This document shows, one piece after another, positions 7,471 through 15,463 of a DNA stretch of 64,000 bases. Position numbers and translations under genes: made by a program. Source of the stretch: Nitrososphaerota archaeon. GTDB taxonomy: Archaea > Thermoproteota > Nitrososphaeria > Nitrososphaerales > Gagatemarchaeaceae. Below the pieces are notes generated by a model. It was not told the DNA's origin. It saw only the letters and a list, made by a program, of their open reading frames with translations, and made no database searches. The first letter of the stretch is position 1. The number at the start of each line of letters is the position of its first letter. The stretch spans positions 299,188-363,187 of the forward strand of contig DAHWNW010000001.1 of assembly GCA_027339745.1 (NCBI GenBank), given 5' to 3'.

Positions 7471-8946
7471 TTAGCTCACGACGTCGAGCGGCTTGAACTT
7501 CTCGACCGTCTCTCTGAGCTCGCCACCGAGGCGCTTCTGCCACTCCTCGAATCCCTGCGGGGTCGACGGGTATGCCATGTTGATGTCCACGAGCGCTGCG
7601 CTCTTCTTGACGGTGTATCTCAGCCCTCTGGCTAGGGACAGTTGCCCGAGGACGCGGTACCACATTGCAGGGTTCATGAAACGGGCCTGGTTGAACTCGG
7701 GGTGCTTCCGCTCGGTAATCGCGTTCACGTCTTCCTCCGAGAGGAAGTGCTTCATGCCGTAGTTGATCTGATCGTTGGTGACAGTCTGGAGGTACCTTCT
7801 AAGGACCTCGAAGCTCGCCATCGGGTATCCGTGGGTGCTCATGTACTCCACGTTGTACTTCCAGAGCCCGGATTCGCTGGTGTCCCCTGCTTCGAGGGCC
7901 TCTGCCACCACCCTGCCGAGGATTGTACCACCGTAAATCGACGGACTGATGCCTCCGGCGTCTATTGGCCTCGGCATCCACGCAGCGTCACCCACCACGG
8001 CGAACCCGTTGGCCACCATGCAGTCGTTGTGGCGTCTCACGGGCACCTGCCAGTTGCCCTTCGTGTTGCCCGAGTTCGCGTCGTCCGAAGGTTGCGAATA
8101 GTTCTTGATGGCCGGATTGTCCGCGAGGTACTTGTCGATGAGTGACTGGAGGTTGTCGTGGAGTCCGAAACGCCTGTTCCTCCTCGCGAGACCGGAATGG
8201 GAGACCCCGAGGCCGATGTTCACCTTCTTCTTTCCTTTTGGGAAGACCCAGGCGTAGCCAGCGGGTGCGATGAACTGGTCGAGGTGGATTATGCAGTAAT
8301 CAGGAGAGAAGTACGACGGTTGGTCCGTTGCCGGCTCAAAGTCGAGTATGTACCTGCCGGTCCCAACGACGTCGTCTGGGTCTATCTCCTTCTCTATCTT
8401 CGAGGGTATCGGCATGAAACGCCTCAGGGTCGAGGAAGAGCCGGTGGCGTCGATGACGACCTTGGCGGTCAGGTTGAACATGGAGCCGTCCGCCTTCCTT
8501 CCGGAGACGCCGGTGATCTTCCCGTCCTCTGCCAGCAACCGTTCGGCTGTGGCCCCGAACATGAACTCTGCCCCCACCTTCTTGGCGTCGTTGACCTGTC
8601 GCCTTGGCGCCAGCTTCCTGTTGAAGAGATACCCCTCCCCTTCGAAGAGGACCTTGGACTCCCTGTCGGGGGAGTAAACGTAGACCCCTTTCACCGGGTG
8701 CTCGAGCTCGGGTGACCCATAGTGGATCCCGATCCGCTCTGCGAGGTAGTCCAATGAGCGCTTGCTCGTCGCGTCGCCACATGTCCAACCGTTGTGGGTC
8801 TTCTTCCCCGGCGCGTCCTCCTGGTTCCTGTCCAAGACAAGGACCCGCGCCTTTCCCTTCGAGTGGTAGCCTATGGAGGCTGCGGTGATCAGTCCGGCCA
8901 TGCCTCCACCTGCGATGATAACGTCATAATCTGGGTACCCTGGCAA
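7471..8946 (-). CDS. Geranylgeranyl reductase-family FAD-dependent oxidoreductase
   Basis: 491 aa. The N-terminal Rossmann motif DVIIAGGGMAGLITAASIG binds FAD; LFNRKLAPRRQVNDAKKVGAEF and VVIDATGSSSTLRRF are the usual geranylgeranyl-reductase-family positions, and GDAAWMPRPIDAGGISPSIYGG is the second FAD motif (G-D-A-x-x-x-x-x-P). The family saturates the isoprenoid chains of archaeal membrane lipids; members also act on other polyprenyl chains such as menaquinone or dolichol. One of two such enzymes in this window (the other at 16810). Divergent from a TrmB regulator with a shared promoter box, so that regulator is a candidate controller. Confidence 0.85.
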   Translation of the reverse strand: MPGYPDYDVIIAGGGMAGLITAASIGYHSKGKARVLVLDRNQEDAPGKKTHNGWTCGDATSKRSLDYLAERIGIHYGSPELEHPVKGVYVYSPDRESKVLFEGEGYLFNRKLAPRRQVNDAKKVGAEFMFGATAERLLAEDGKITGVSGRKADGSMFNLTAKVVIDATGSSSTLRRFMPIPSKIEKEIDPDDVVGTGRYILDFEPATDQPSYFSPDYCIIHLDQFIAPAGYAWVFPKGKKKVNIGLGVSHSGLARRNRRFGLHDNLQSLIDKYLADNPAIKNYSQPSDDANSGNTKGNWQVPVRRHNDCMVANGFAVVGDAAWMPRPIDAGGISPSIYGGTILGRVVAEALEAGDTSESGLWKYNVEYMSTHGYPMASFEVLRRYLQTVTNDQINYGMKHFLSEEDVNAITERKHPEFNQARFMNPAMWYRVLGQLSLARGLRYTVKKSAALVDINMAYPSTPQGFEEWQKRLGGELRETVEKFKPLDVVS

Positions 8947-8970
8947 GAGTAGTCGTGAACGCTACTAAAA

Positions 8971-8980
8971 TCCTATATAA
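8971..8980. promoter_or_regulatory. Shared quasi-palindromic TATA box for two divergent genes
   Basis: The only AT-rich element between the divergent genes is TCCTATATAA at 8971-8980. Its TATATA core is 25 nt before the GTG at 9002 (plus strand) and about 31 nt before the ATG at 8946 (minus strand), the right distance in both directions for leaderless or nearly leaderless transcription. One box could therefore serve both genes, making their expression mutually competitive. Confidence 0.5.
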
Positions 8981-9001
8981 GAGCTTTGCCATGCCGTCCC
9001 T

Positions 9002-9700
9002 GTGCACAGGAACGACGTTCTGGGCGAACTACAGAACCTTGGGCTCACCAGCTACGAAGCAAGGTGCTACGTCTCGCTGGCGTCCCTCGGCCAGGCCGAC
9101 CCGGGGAGAGTTGCGGAAGATGCGGACATCCCGAAGCCGAGCGCGTACACTGCGCTTAGGGGGCTGGCTTCGAAGGGATGGGCGGACCTGGTCGTGAAGA
9201 AGCCGACGACTTACAGGGCGAAGGAGCCATCCAGTATCAAGTCTATGGTGGAGGCAAGGGTCGAAGAGACGTTCGACGCGCTAGGAAAATTGTACAGCCC
9301 GCAGCCGTTCCAGGAGGCGGAGTTGGTCTACACAATCCGTGGAGCCGAGAAAGTCCTGGCCAAGGTCTACGAGCTGCTGAGGGGGGCACGGGATTCGGTG
9401 ATGCTGGTCACGCCAGCCATTGGGCTCGAAGATGCCAAGGTCGTGGAGCTTCTCTCGGGGGCGTTGGGGAGGGGGGTGAAGGTCAGAGCCATATGCGACG
9501 AAGAGGGTGTGGGGCTACTCCCTCCCGGCGTCGACATCAGGACTGGGAACCAGATTGCCTTCGACCTTCTCGTGGACGACAAGGTTGCCCTCATCGGTCT
9601 CCCTGACCATTCGGCCTGTGGGTGGATAGACAGCCCCGCCGTCGCGAGCCACTTCAAGCAATTCACGGAGCTGCTCTGGAACACGTCCTCCCCGCTTTGA
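9002..9700 (+). CDS. TrmB-family transcriptional regulator
   Basis: 232 aa, starting with GTG 9002 (MHRNDVLGELQNLGLTSYEARCYVSL). Residues about 5-75 form the TrmB winged helix: LTSYEARCYVSLASLGQADPGRVAEDADIPKPSAY is the diagnostic stretch. Residues 100-230 carry a phospholipase-D-like or TrmB effector-binding region (AEKVLAKVYELLRGARDSVMLV). TrmB proteins sense sugars or other metabolites and repress or activate transporters and metabolic genes. The start agrees with the TATA core at 8974. The divergent reductase gene is its most likely target. Confidence 0.88.
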   Translation: MHRNDVLGELQNLGLTSYEARCYVSLASLGQADPGRVAEDADIPKPSAYTALRGLASKGWADLVVKKPTTYRAKEPSSIKSMVEARVEETFDALGKLYSPQPFQEAELVYTIRGAEKVLAKVYELLRGARDSVMLVTPAIGLEDAKVVELLSGALGRGVKVRAICDEEGVGLLPPGVDIRTGNQIAFDLLVDDKVALIGLPDHSACGWIDSPAVASHFKQFTELLWNTSSPL

Positions 9701-9949
9701 CTCTTTGTGGGGCTCTCACCTTCCACGTAGAGTCTGGCACATAGGCTGAACCTTCTTAGTTTGGGGTCGTTGATGACGTTTGGAGGATCGGTGCCCGCCG
9801 AGCAGCGAGACATGCCCCTGTCAGCGGCAAGGGCTTGACCCCCGGCGAAAGCGCAGACGGCGACACCGGTCGAGGTCTGTGGGGACCATAAGGACGGACG
9901 CGATGCCAGGCACTACGGCCGCCCGTGTCGAACAGGCCTGAAGTTGAGC

Positions 9950-10591
9950 CTATTCGCTCGTATAGATCGACTGGCCGGTGCTCGGGACCTCTGGGAGAGA
10001 GTCCGCCATGCGCTTCTCAGCGACCGCCGACGCCTCTGCGAGAATCCTGTTAGCTTCCTCGCTGTTCTCCGCCTGATAGAAGGTCGTCCCAGTGATCTGG
10101 CCTACGTCTACCATTATAGAGTTCAGCTGTGCTCCTATCTCGCCGAGGGTCCCCTGAGCGTCTGGCATGGCTTCTCCTAGCGTGGCGCGCACGTTCTTGA
10201 TCACCCCGATCGCGGGGGCGATGGTGGATGCAAAGTCCCCGATTTCAGTCACAGTCTGTAGCCTAGTATTGATTTGTTCAAGGGCAATCCTCGATTGGGT
10301 GACTATTTTTTCCATCTTGCGGACTTCGGCGAGTTCGTTGGAGTACGCCTTGCTCGACTCCTGGTCATGAGCTTGGACCGCTGTGACCGTCTTCTTGAAT
10401 ATGCTACCTTCGCGCTGCTTCAACCTGCCCATCGCCTGGTCCAGCCTCGTAATCTCGCTGCTCAACTGCTGCGTCGCCTTTTGGATTTGCGGACGCATCG
10501 GCTGGGGCCCCCGAACGGTCTCCCTGACCATCTTGCCAAAGGGCTCCTTCTCCTCTGACTTCCACCCTTTCTCGAACTTGCTGTTGCTCAA
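9950..10591 (-). CDS. ESCRT-III / CdvB-family protein (Snf7-like)
   Basis: 213 aa. Long helical protein: basic first helix region (RPQIQKATQQLSSEITRLDQ), then RLKQREGSIFKKTVTAVQAHD, SKAYSNELAEVRKMEKIV and QSRIALEQINTRLQTV, which together match the Snf7 core of archaeal CdvB and eukaryotic ESCRT-III, forming membrane-bound filaments in cell division. The last 60 residues include EEANRILAEASAVAEKRM. No C-terminal wing or obvious MIM2-like Pro-rich motif for CdvC binding is seen, so it fits a CdvB paralogue better than CdvB itself. No cdvA or cdvC gene is in the window. Strong lineage marker for TACK archaea. Confidence 0.85.
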   Translation of the reverse strand: MSNSKFEKGWKSEEKEPFGKMVRETVRGPQPMRPQIQKATQQLSSEITRLDQAMGRLKQREGSIFKKTVTAVQAHDQESSKAYSNELAEVRKMEKIVTQSRIALEQINTRLQTVTEIGDFASTIAPAIGVIKNVRATLGEAMPDAQGTLGEIGAQLNSIMVDVGQITGTTFYQAENSEEANRILAEASAVAEKRMADSLPEVPSTGQSIYTSE

Positions 10592-10707
10592 CGTAATCCT
10601 CAGGCGCCATTCCGTTGAAATCGGAGATGACTGACTGAGGCAATTACCCTTGACAGTATGCTTAATGATTCACACGTCTCTCGAGCGAAAATACATCGGG
10701 AGAGCTC

Positions 10708-11097
10708 CTATTGTATCTTGTAGTGATTGGCGATTTTAACGATGAGGAATATCACGAAAGCCACGATAATGAAGGTGATGAGCGCGATGAGGAAACCGCC
10801 AATCTGGAAGTTCTGCTTCGAGAAAGTCACTGTGTATGTGCTCAGGTTGCCTATGCTGCTCAGCGGGATGCCAATCGCCGGGAGTATCAGGTCCGTCACC
10901 AATGCCTGCACCAGGCCCCCTAGGTAGACGCCGAGGATGAAGGCGACGGCGAGCCCGAGAACCTTGTAGTTGCTGAGGAACGCCTTGAATTCCGCTGCAA
11001 TCCCCTTAGGAGGGGGCGGTACAGGTGGGGCTGGCTTCGGGGTAAGGAGCTCTCTTATCTTCTGAAGCTCGTTGATGATCTCCTTGTCGGAGGACAT
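10708..11097 (-). CDS. mscL: MscL-like large-conductance mechanosensitive channel
   Basis: 129 aa from ATG 11097 (MSSDKEIINELQKIRELL); the open frame extends upstream to 11220 but that part is Arg/Pro-rich and unlike the family. A 40-residue soluble N-terminus with a Pro-rich linker (KPAPPVPPPP) precedes EFKAFLSNYKVLGLAVAFILG, close to the MscL first transmembrane helix with its N-terminal amphipathic segment, and a second span at FLIALITFIIVAFVIFLIVK. MscL pentamers release solutes during hypo-osmotic shock. The N-terminal helix-plus-proline extension is longer than in bacterial MscL and the C-terminal cytoplasmic bundle is nearly absent. Confidence 0.8.
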   Translation of the reverse strand: MSSDKEIINELQKIRELLTPKPAPPVPPPPKGIAAEFKAFLSNYKVLGLAVAFILGVYLGGLVQALVTDLILPAIGIPLSSIGNLSTYTVTFSKQNFQIGGFLIALITFIIVAFVIFLIVKIANHYKIQ

Positions 11098-11229
11098 CGC
11101 GGGGTCAGAGTGGGGCGCCTGCTTAAGGATTGGCCCCATAGCAAAGGGGACCGAGCTCAGGCGGGGCCTGACTCTCACCCGCCCCTCATGGTTAACTTCT
11201 GAGCGCACGCACCCCGGCACCGGGAGCCA

Positions 11230-12150
11230 TTGGAAAGGAGCCGCAAGGACTCTGAGTCGAGGCAGGGATACATCTACGCCATACTAGGATCTGTCTGTGC
11301 CGGCTCTGTTTCAACTCTGACTAAGATCTCGCTCACGACGAACGGGCCCCTCGTGGTCACGGGCGTCACGTTTCTTCTTTCAGGGCTCGTCCTATTGCTT
11401 TACCAGCCCAGGAGGAAGCCTGAACCCGGGAGCTACAGGTACCTCATACTGTTCGGGCTCTTGGGCGCGGGCCTCGCTCCTCTCATGTACACGCTTGGAC
11501 TCAACCAGACTACCGTTGTGAACGCGTCGCTCCTCGCGAACGGAGAGGTCTTGTTCACGACCGTGATCGCCTTCGCCGTCTTCGGTGAGAGGCTAGGCCG
11601 CGGGCAGGCCGCCAGGGGGATTCTCATTGTAGCCGGCCTGCTAGTGGTCTCGACAAACTTGGACCTCGCCCACATCGCTTTCCTCCACGGATTGGCCGGA
11701 AACCTGCTAATCCTCGGCTCCGGGGCTGGGTGGGCGGTCGAGAACAATATAATCGTCCTTGCCACGAAGAGGTTCGACACCACCCTCTTGAGCAAGTACC
11801 GTAACCTCATAGGGGGTTGCGCCCTGACCGCCCTCTTCCTCATCGGGCGGTTCCCCTACGGATTCTCGGCCTACTCCTCGGCCGTCATGCTCCTATTGGC
11901 CCTCGCCGTCTCGGGGGCGACTGTGATGTTCATAGCCGCAGTCAAACGACTTGGAGCGATTAGGATGCTCCTCGTGTGGTCCACTTCCACGGTGTTCGGG
12001 GCGCTCTTCGGGCTCGTGATCCTAGGAGAACAGATCACCGCAGCCCAGATCTTCGGGGGGGCGCTGATATTGTTTGGAGTGTATCTGCTCAGGAGCGGGG
12101 ACAAGGTCCCCGAAGCGGAGCCCTTCGTTGCGCCCGCGGGGGGCCCATGA
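11230..12150 (+). CDS. EamA/DMT-family transporter
   Basis: 306 aa, about ten transmembrane helices in two repeated EamA halves: first half from GYIYAILGSVCAGSVSTLTK, second from AFLHGLAGNLLILGSGAGWA. The conserved VVNASLLANGEVLFTTVIAF and MLLVWSTSTVFGALFGLVILGE sequences are the paired signature helices of drug/metabolite exporters. Substrate unknown. Begins about 130 bp from the divergent MscL gene and converges on nuoD. Confidence 0.88.
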   Translation: MERSRKDSESRQGYIYAILGSVCAGSVSTLTKISLTTNGPLVVTGVTFLLSGLVLLLYQPRRKPEPGSYRYLILFGLLGAGLAPLMYTLGLNQTTVVNASLLANGEVLFTTVIAFAVFGERLGRGQAARGILIVAGLLVVSTNLDLAHIAFLHGLAGNLLILGSGAGWAVENNIIVLATKRFDTTLLSKYRNLIGGCALTALFLIGRFPYGFSAYSSAVMLLLALAVSGATVMFIAAVKRLGAIRMLLVWSTSTVFGALFGLVILGEQITAAQIFGGALILFGVYLLRSGDKVPEAEPFVAPAGGP

Positions 12151-12263
12151 CGCGCTACTGAGAGGGAGTTTGGCAGACCTCGCTGTAGACGGTCAGGGTG
12201 GAATGCCGCGTGCACGGAATTCCATGAACGTGTATGCGCCATGGAGGGATTGCTCAGAGCTAA

Positions 12264-13382
12264 CTAGCGGTCTGCTTCTACAGGCCAATAGTTCAGGCTC
12301 CAGTATATCACCGGGATGTCTGCTACATGGACTCCCTTCAGAAGGTGCGGCAAGGCCTTGAGGTTCTTCCCCGAAGGGACGCCTATCTTCAGCCTGTATG
12401 GGCGCGGGGACCCGTCGCTGACGATGTAGTATGACATCTCTCCCCTGGCAGCCTCAGTCCTAGAGTACACCTCCCCCGCCGGAACCCTCGGCTGTGGACC
12501 GAGCTTGAGGCGGACAGGCCCCTGGGGGAGCGTCTTAAGCGCCTGCCTGATTATCTTTACTGACTCGCGCATGTCGAGCAGGGCGACATACGCCCGGGCC
12601 CACGAGTCACCTTGTGTGAGCACAGGAGTCTTGAACTCGAAGTCAGAATAGGAGCTGTAAGGCTCGTCCTTCCTGACGTCGAGCGCGAGCCCCGAGGCCC
12701 GGGCGACGGTCCCTGTCGCGCCGAATGCGATGGCGTCTTCCTTCGACAAGACACCCACGCGGTCTGACCTCTGGTGGACCATAGGGTTGTCGAAGAAGAT
12801 CTTTTCGTACTCGTCCATGCGCTTTTCGAACCAGTCGCATGTGTTGAGCCCCTTCTCGACGGCGAACCCCGGGATGTCGTTCCTCACCCCCCCTGGTATG
12901 ATGTACGCGAAAGTAACCCTCGCGCCGGCTATCCTTTCGCCTAGGTCAATCCAGAAGTCTCTGTCGCCCATGCACCAGGTAATCATCGTAGTGTGGCCTA
13001 GGAAGAGCCCCTGGATGGCGATGAAGTACATGTGCGAGATGATTCGGTTGATCTCGGACATTATGACACGGAGGTACTGAGCCCTGGGGGGGACTTTGCT
13101 GTTCATGAGCTCGTCTACGGCCATCGAATAAGCGAAGAGTATGTTAGAGCTGTCTAGAATCACCGGCCGCTCAAGGTGCGGGACGTTCTGGGTGTAGTTC
13201 CTGTACTCTGCCATCTTCTCCTCCCCGCGGTGGACGTAACCGGCATCAGGCAGGGCCTTGACCACGTAGTCCCCGTCGAGCCAGAGCCTTATGCGGAAGT
13301 GACCGGCTCCTGGGTGTTGCGGCCCCAGCGAGACGGCCATAATCCTGTCGGCGTCTGGCGAGTACTCGCTTTCCACCGTCAT
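12264..13382 (-). CDS. nuoD: NADH-quinone oxidoreductase-like subunit D (NuoD, 49-kDa)
   Basis: 372 aa. Starts SEYSPDADRIMAVSLGPQHPGAGHFR, the NuoD entry motif G-P-Q-H-P-(G/A). PDAGYVHRGEEKMAEYRNY and the quinone-site regions are present, and the C-terminus has VADIPVIYWSLNYWPVEADR where catalytic NiFe-hydrogenase cysteines are lost. Part of the peripheral arm at the quinone pocket. Last gene of nuoABCD, 2 bp after nuoC. The operon ends here: no nuoH, I or membrane-arm genes follow, and the next gene (EamA) is convergent, so the complex is split between loci. Confidence 0.95.
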   Translation of the reverse strand: MTVESEYSPDADRIMAVSLGPQHPGAGHFRIRLWLDGDYVVKALPDAGYVHRGEEKMAEYRNYTQNVPHLERPVILDSSNILFAYSMAVDELMNSKVPPRAQYLRVIMSEINRIISHMYFIAIQGLFLGHTTMITWCMGDRDFWIDLGERIAGARVTFAYIIPGGVRNDIPGFAVEKGLNTCDWFEKRMDEYEKIFFDNPMVHQRSDRVGVLSKEDAIAFGATGTVARASGLALDVRKDEPYSSYSDFEFKTPVLTQGDSWARAYVALLDMRESVKIIRQALKTLPQGPVRLKLGPQPRVPAGEVYSRTEAARGEMSYYIVSDGSPRPYRLKIGVPSGKNLKALPHLLKGVHVADIPVIYWSLNYWPVEADR

Positions 13383-13384
13383 CG

Positions 13385-13960
13385 TTAGCGCCCCGGCGAG
13401 ACGTAATCCTTGCGGAGGGGAGGAAGGTCGTTCCAGTCCTCGGGGAGGAAGAGATGGCTCTGGTCCGGGTGACCCTGGAAGTTTATCCCGAACATTTCGT
13501 GGGTCTCACGTTCATGGTACTCCGCGCCCTTCCACACCTCGATCATTGTTGATACCACAGGGCTATCCCTGGCCATCCGCTCCGAGAGGGCGAGGACGAA
13601 GTCCTCCTGGCCCTGGGAGGTAGACCCTACGAAGTAGACCACCTCAAGCATGTTCTTCGCGATCCAGTCGACCCCGCTGACCGTGCTGATGTGGTCGAAC
13701 CCCAGCGAGTCGCGGACGAAGAGAGCCACTTCTTTGAGGGCGGCCGGGGGAACCGACACCTTCAGCCTGCGCGGCTTCACCCATTCTATCTTCGCCGCGG
13801 GGCACTCCGATGTTATCTTGGCTGCGAGGGAGTTTGCCCTGCCCAGGTCTGGACTTCCTGAAGGCGCCGCGGCTGCCGCGCCGGAGGGTGGAGTTGGCTT
13901 GGCCGGCTGGGGGGGAGCGGCGGCCACGGACGTGCCAGGGTTGCTCACGGCTGTCGTCAC
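13385..13960 (-). CDS. nuoC: NADH-quinone oxidoreductase-like subunit C (NuoC, 30-kDa)
   Basis: 191 aa. Residues 1-45 are a low-complexity Ala/Pro/Gly-rich leader (VAAAPPQPAKPTPPSGAAAA) not typical of the family; the conserved core follows, with REVAL-like strands, FDHISTVSGVDWI and the family signature EYHERETHEMFGINFQGHPD near the C-terminus, ending DLPPLRKDY. Overlaps nuoB by 4 bp and precedes nuoD by 2 bp, indicating translational coupling. Confidence 0.93.
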   Translation of the reverse strand: MTTAVSNPGTSVAAAPPQPAKPTPPSGAAAAAPSGSPDLGRANSLAAKITSECPAAKIEWVKPRRLKVSVPPAALKEVALFVRDSLGFDHISTVSGVDWIAKNMLEVVYFVGSTSQGQEDFVLALSERMARDSPVVSTMIEVWKGAEYHERETHEMFGINFQGHPDQSHLFLPEDWNDLPPLRKDYVSPGR

Positions 13961-14484
13961 CGGCCACTAAGGGTCGGCATCCTTCGAATCTTCTCCTGTA
14001 GAAGGACAATCCCCTGGATCAGCGCCTCGGCCCTCGGAGGGCACCCAGGGACGTACACGTCGACCGGTATGATGTCGTCGATTCCCCTGAGGACGTTATA
14101 GGAGTCGAAGTAGAGTCCCCCCGTTATGGAGCATGCGCCCATGGCTATGACCCACTTCGGCTCTGCCATCTGGTCGTAGATGAGCTTCAACCGGGGGGCC
14201 AGCTTCCTTGTCACTGTCCCCATCACGATTATGAGGTCGCAGGCGCGAAGAGAGCCGAATGCCTCAAGGGTGCCGAAGCGCTCTATGTCGAACCGGGAGC
14301 CTGCGGCAGCCCCTACTTCCACTGAACAGCAGGCAGTCTCTAGGTGAACGGGCCAAAGTGAGTACAGGCGCCCCCAGTTAGCTAGGTAGCGCAAAGGGTC
14401 TCCGATGGCGTACTGGAGGACGTCGTCTATCTTACCAACTAGCACCTGGAAGGTGCCCGTCTTCTGTTGCTGTGCGACTACCAA
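13957..14484 (-). CDS. nuoB: NADH-quinone oxidoreductase-like subunit B (NuoB, 20-kDa)
   Basis: About 175 aa from TTG 14484, which overlaps the nuoA stop; the frame also opens at ATG 14562 inside nuoA, but those 26 extra residues are out-of-frame nuoA sequence. Carries the N2 cluster ligands: ETACCSVE (Cys-Cys pair), GACSITGG and VYVPGCPPRAEAL. N2 passes electrons to quinone. Distinct segments WGRLYSLWPVHL and SLRACDLIIVMGTVT are normal for the family. Confidence 0.94.
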   Translation of the reverse strand: MVVAQQQKTGTFQVLVGKIDDVLQYAIGDPLRYLANWGRLYSLWPVHLETACCSVEVGAAAGSRFDIERFGTLEAFGSLRACDLIIVMGTVTRKLAPRLKLIYDQMAEPKWVIAMGACSITGGLYFDSYNVLRGIDDIIPVDVYVPGCPPRAEALIQGIVLLQEKIRRMPTLSGR

Positions 14485-14846
14485 AGCTCCCTCTTCCCCG
14501 CCAGCACGAGGGCGAAACCCATGGGGATGAACAGCATACCCATGAAAAGAGTCAGCGTCCAATCAGAAGAAAGGCCGAGCGCTAGCGGCCTGTAGGCCGC
14601 CGCCCACGCGTAGAGGAACATGGAGAGGACGTCGAATACGATGAACATGAGGAGATAGGCGTAGTATTGCATCATGAAATGCATCTTGCCGGCGCCCTGG
14701 GGCACCTGACCGGCCTCAAACGGGAGGTTCTTGATCGGGTTTGGCCGCTTGGGTGCGAACAGGCGTGGGAGTATCATCACTGCGCCCGTAAGCCCCACGG
14801 CGACCAATGCCATCACGAATATGATCCCGAAGTCACCGAGGGCCAT
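14478..14846 (-). CDS. nuoA: NADH-quinone oxidoreductase-like subunit A (NuoA)
   Basis: 122 aa with three transmembrane helices: GIIFVMALVAVGLTGAVMI, then after the conserved loop (KNLPFEAGQVPQGAGK, with the E-x-G signature) MMQYYAYLLMFIVFDVLSMF and TLFMGMLFIPMGFALVL. First gene of nuoABCD, with a TATA-like ATTTAAGAT/ATCTTAAAT element at about 14870-14884. No nuoEFG genes for an NADH-oxidising module are present, as is usual in archaea, where the electron donor is another carrier such as ferredoxin or F420H2. Confidence 0.92.
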   Translation of the reverse strand: MALGDFGIIFVMALVAVGLTGAVMILPRLFAPKRPNPIKNLPFEAGQVPQGAGKMHFMMQYYAYLLMFIVFDVLSMFLYAWAAAYRPLALGLSSDWTLTLFMGMLFIPMGFALVLAGKRELW

Positions 14847-15037
14847 TCTTATTTTATTGACCGTTTTACGTTATTTAAGATTGGTGGGATTGATCCCCGC
14901 CTCCACCCGCCGCTTGCCATGGAGGCACCTGCGGTCGTCGAGACGGCCCTGGCTCCCATTCTGGATGGTGTCGTCCTGAGCGGGGACCTGGGCGCGCCGG
15001 TCTGAGGGCAGGTAGTTGGGCCGTGTCGTCTTCCTGG

Positions 15038-15463
15038 CTAGTCTACCCCGTGGACCTCTTCGTCCTCTTCCCGGAGGAATGAGTTGAGTAACTTGCCCTC
15101 GCGGAAGAAGTCCCTGATGGAAAGCACGCCGAAGAGCGTCCCGTCGTCGTTCTCCACCACCAGGTGCCTTATGCCGTTTTCAGTCATGAGCCTGACCGCT
15201 GTGGAGGGCCTGTCAGACCGCTTGATGCTGACAAGCTTCTTCGTTGACAGGGTGTCCAGGCGTCCCGAGAGGGCAACCCCCTTCGCCACCGCCCTGACCA
15301 CGTCTCTTTCTGAAAGTACGGCCTCAGCCTTGACCGGGCTGACCGAAGACGCGACAACGAGAAGGCCTATCTTCTCCCGGGCGAAGACCTCGGCAGCCTG
15401 CTTTATTGTGGCTCCGGGGCTTATCGTCACCGGCTTGCGCTTGACCAGGGCTTCGACCCTCAA
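15038..15463 (-). CDS. Tandem CBS-domain protein
   Basis: 141 aa composed of two CBS (Bateman) domains: residues 1-65 (KRKPVTISPGATIKQAAEVF, VLSERDVVRAV) and 70-135 (DRPSTAVRLMTENGIRHLVV, GVLSIRDFF). The pair binds adenine nucleotides and usually senses energy charge. Its ATG overlaps the citrate synthase stop by 4 bp, so the two are co-translated; a regulatory link between adenylate status and citrate synthase is a reasonable inference but not shown. Confidence 0.9.
   Translation of the reverse strand: MRVEALVKRKPVTISPGATIKQAAEVFAREKIGLLVVASSVSPVKAEAVLSERDVVRAVAKGVALSGRLDTLSTKKLVSIKRSDRPSTAVRLMTENGIRHLVVENDDGTLFGVLSIRDFFREGKLLNSFLREEDEEVHGVD

Noticed and set aside
9701..9949. Non-coding RNA between trmB and cdvB-like genes
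   Set aside because: The 249-bp gap holds no clear fold, box motif or promoter; nothing to support beyond intergenic sequence.
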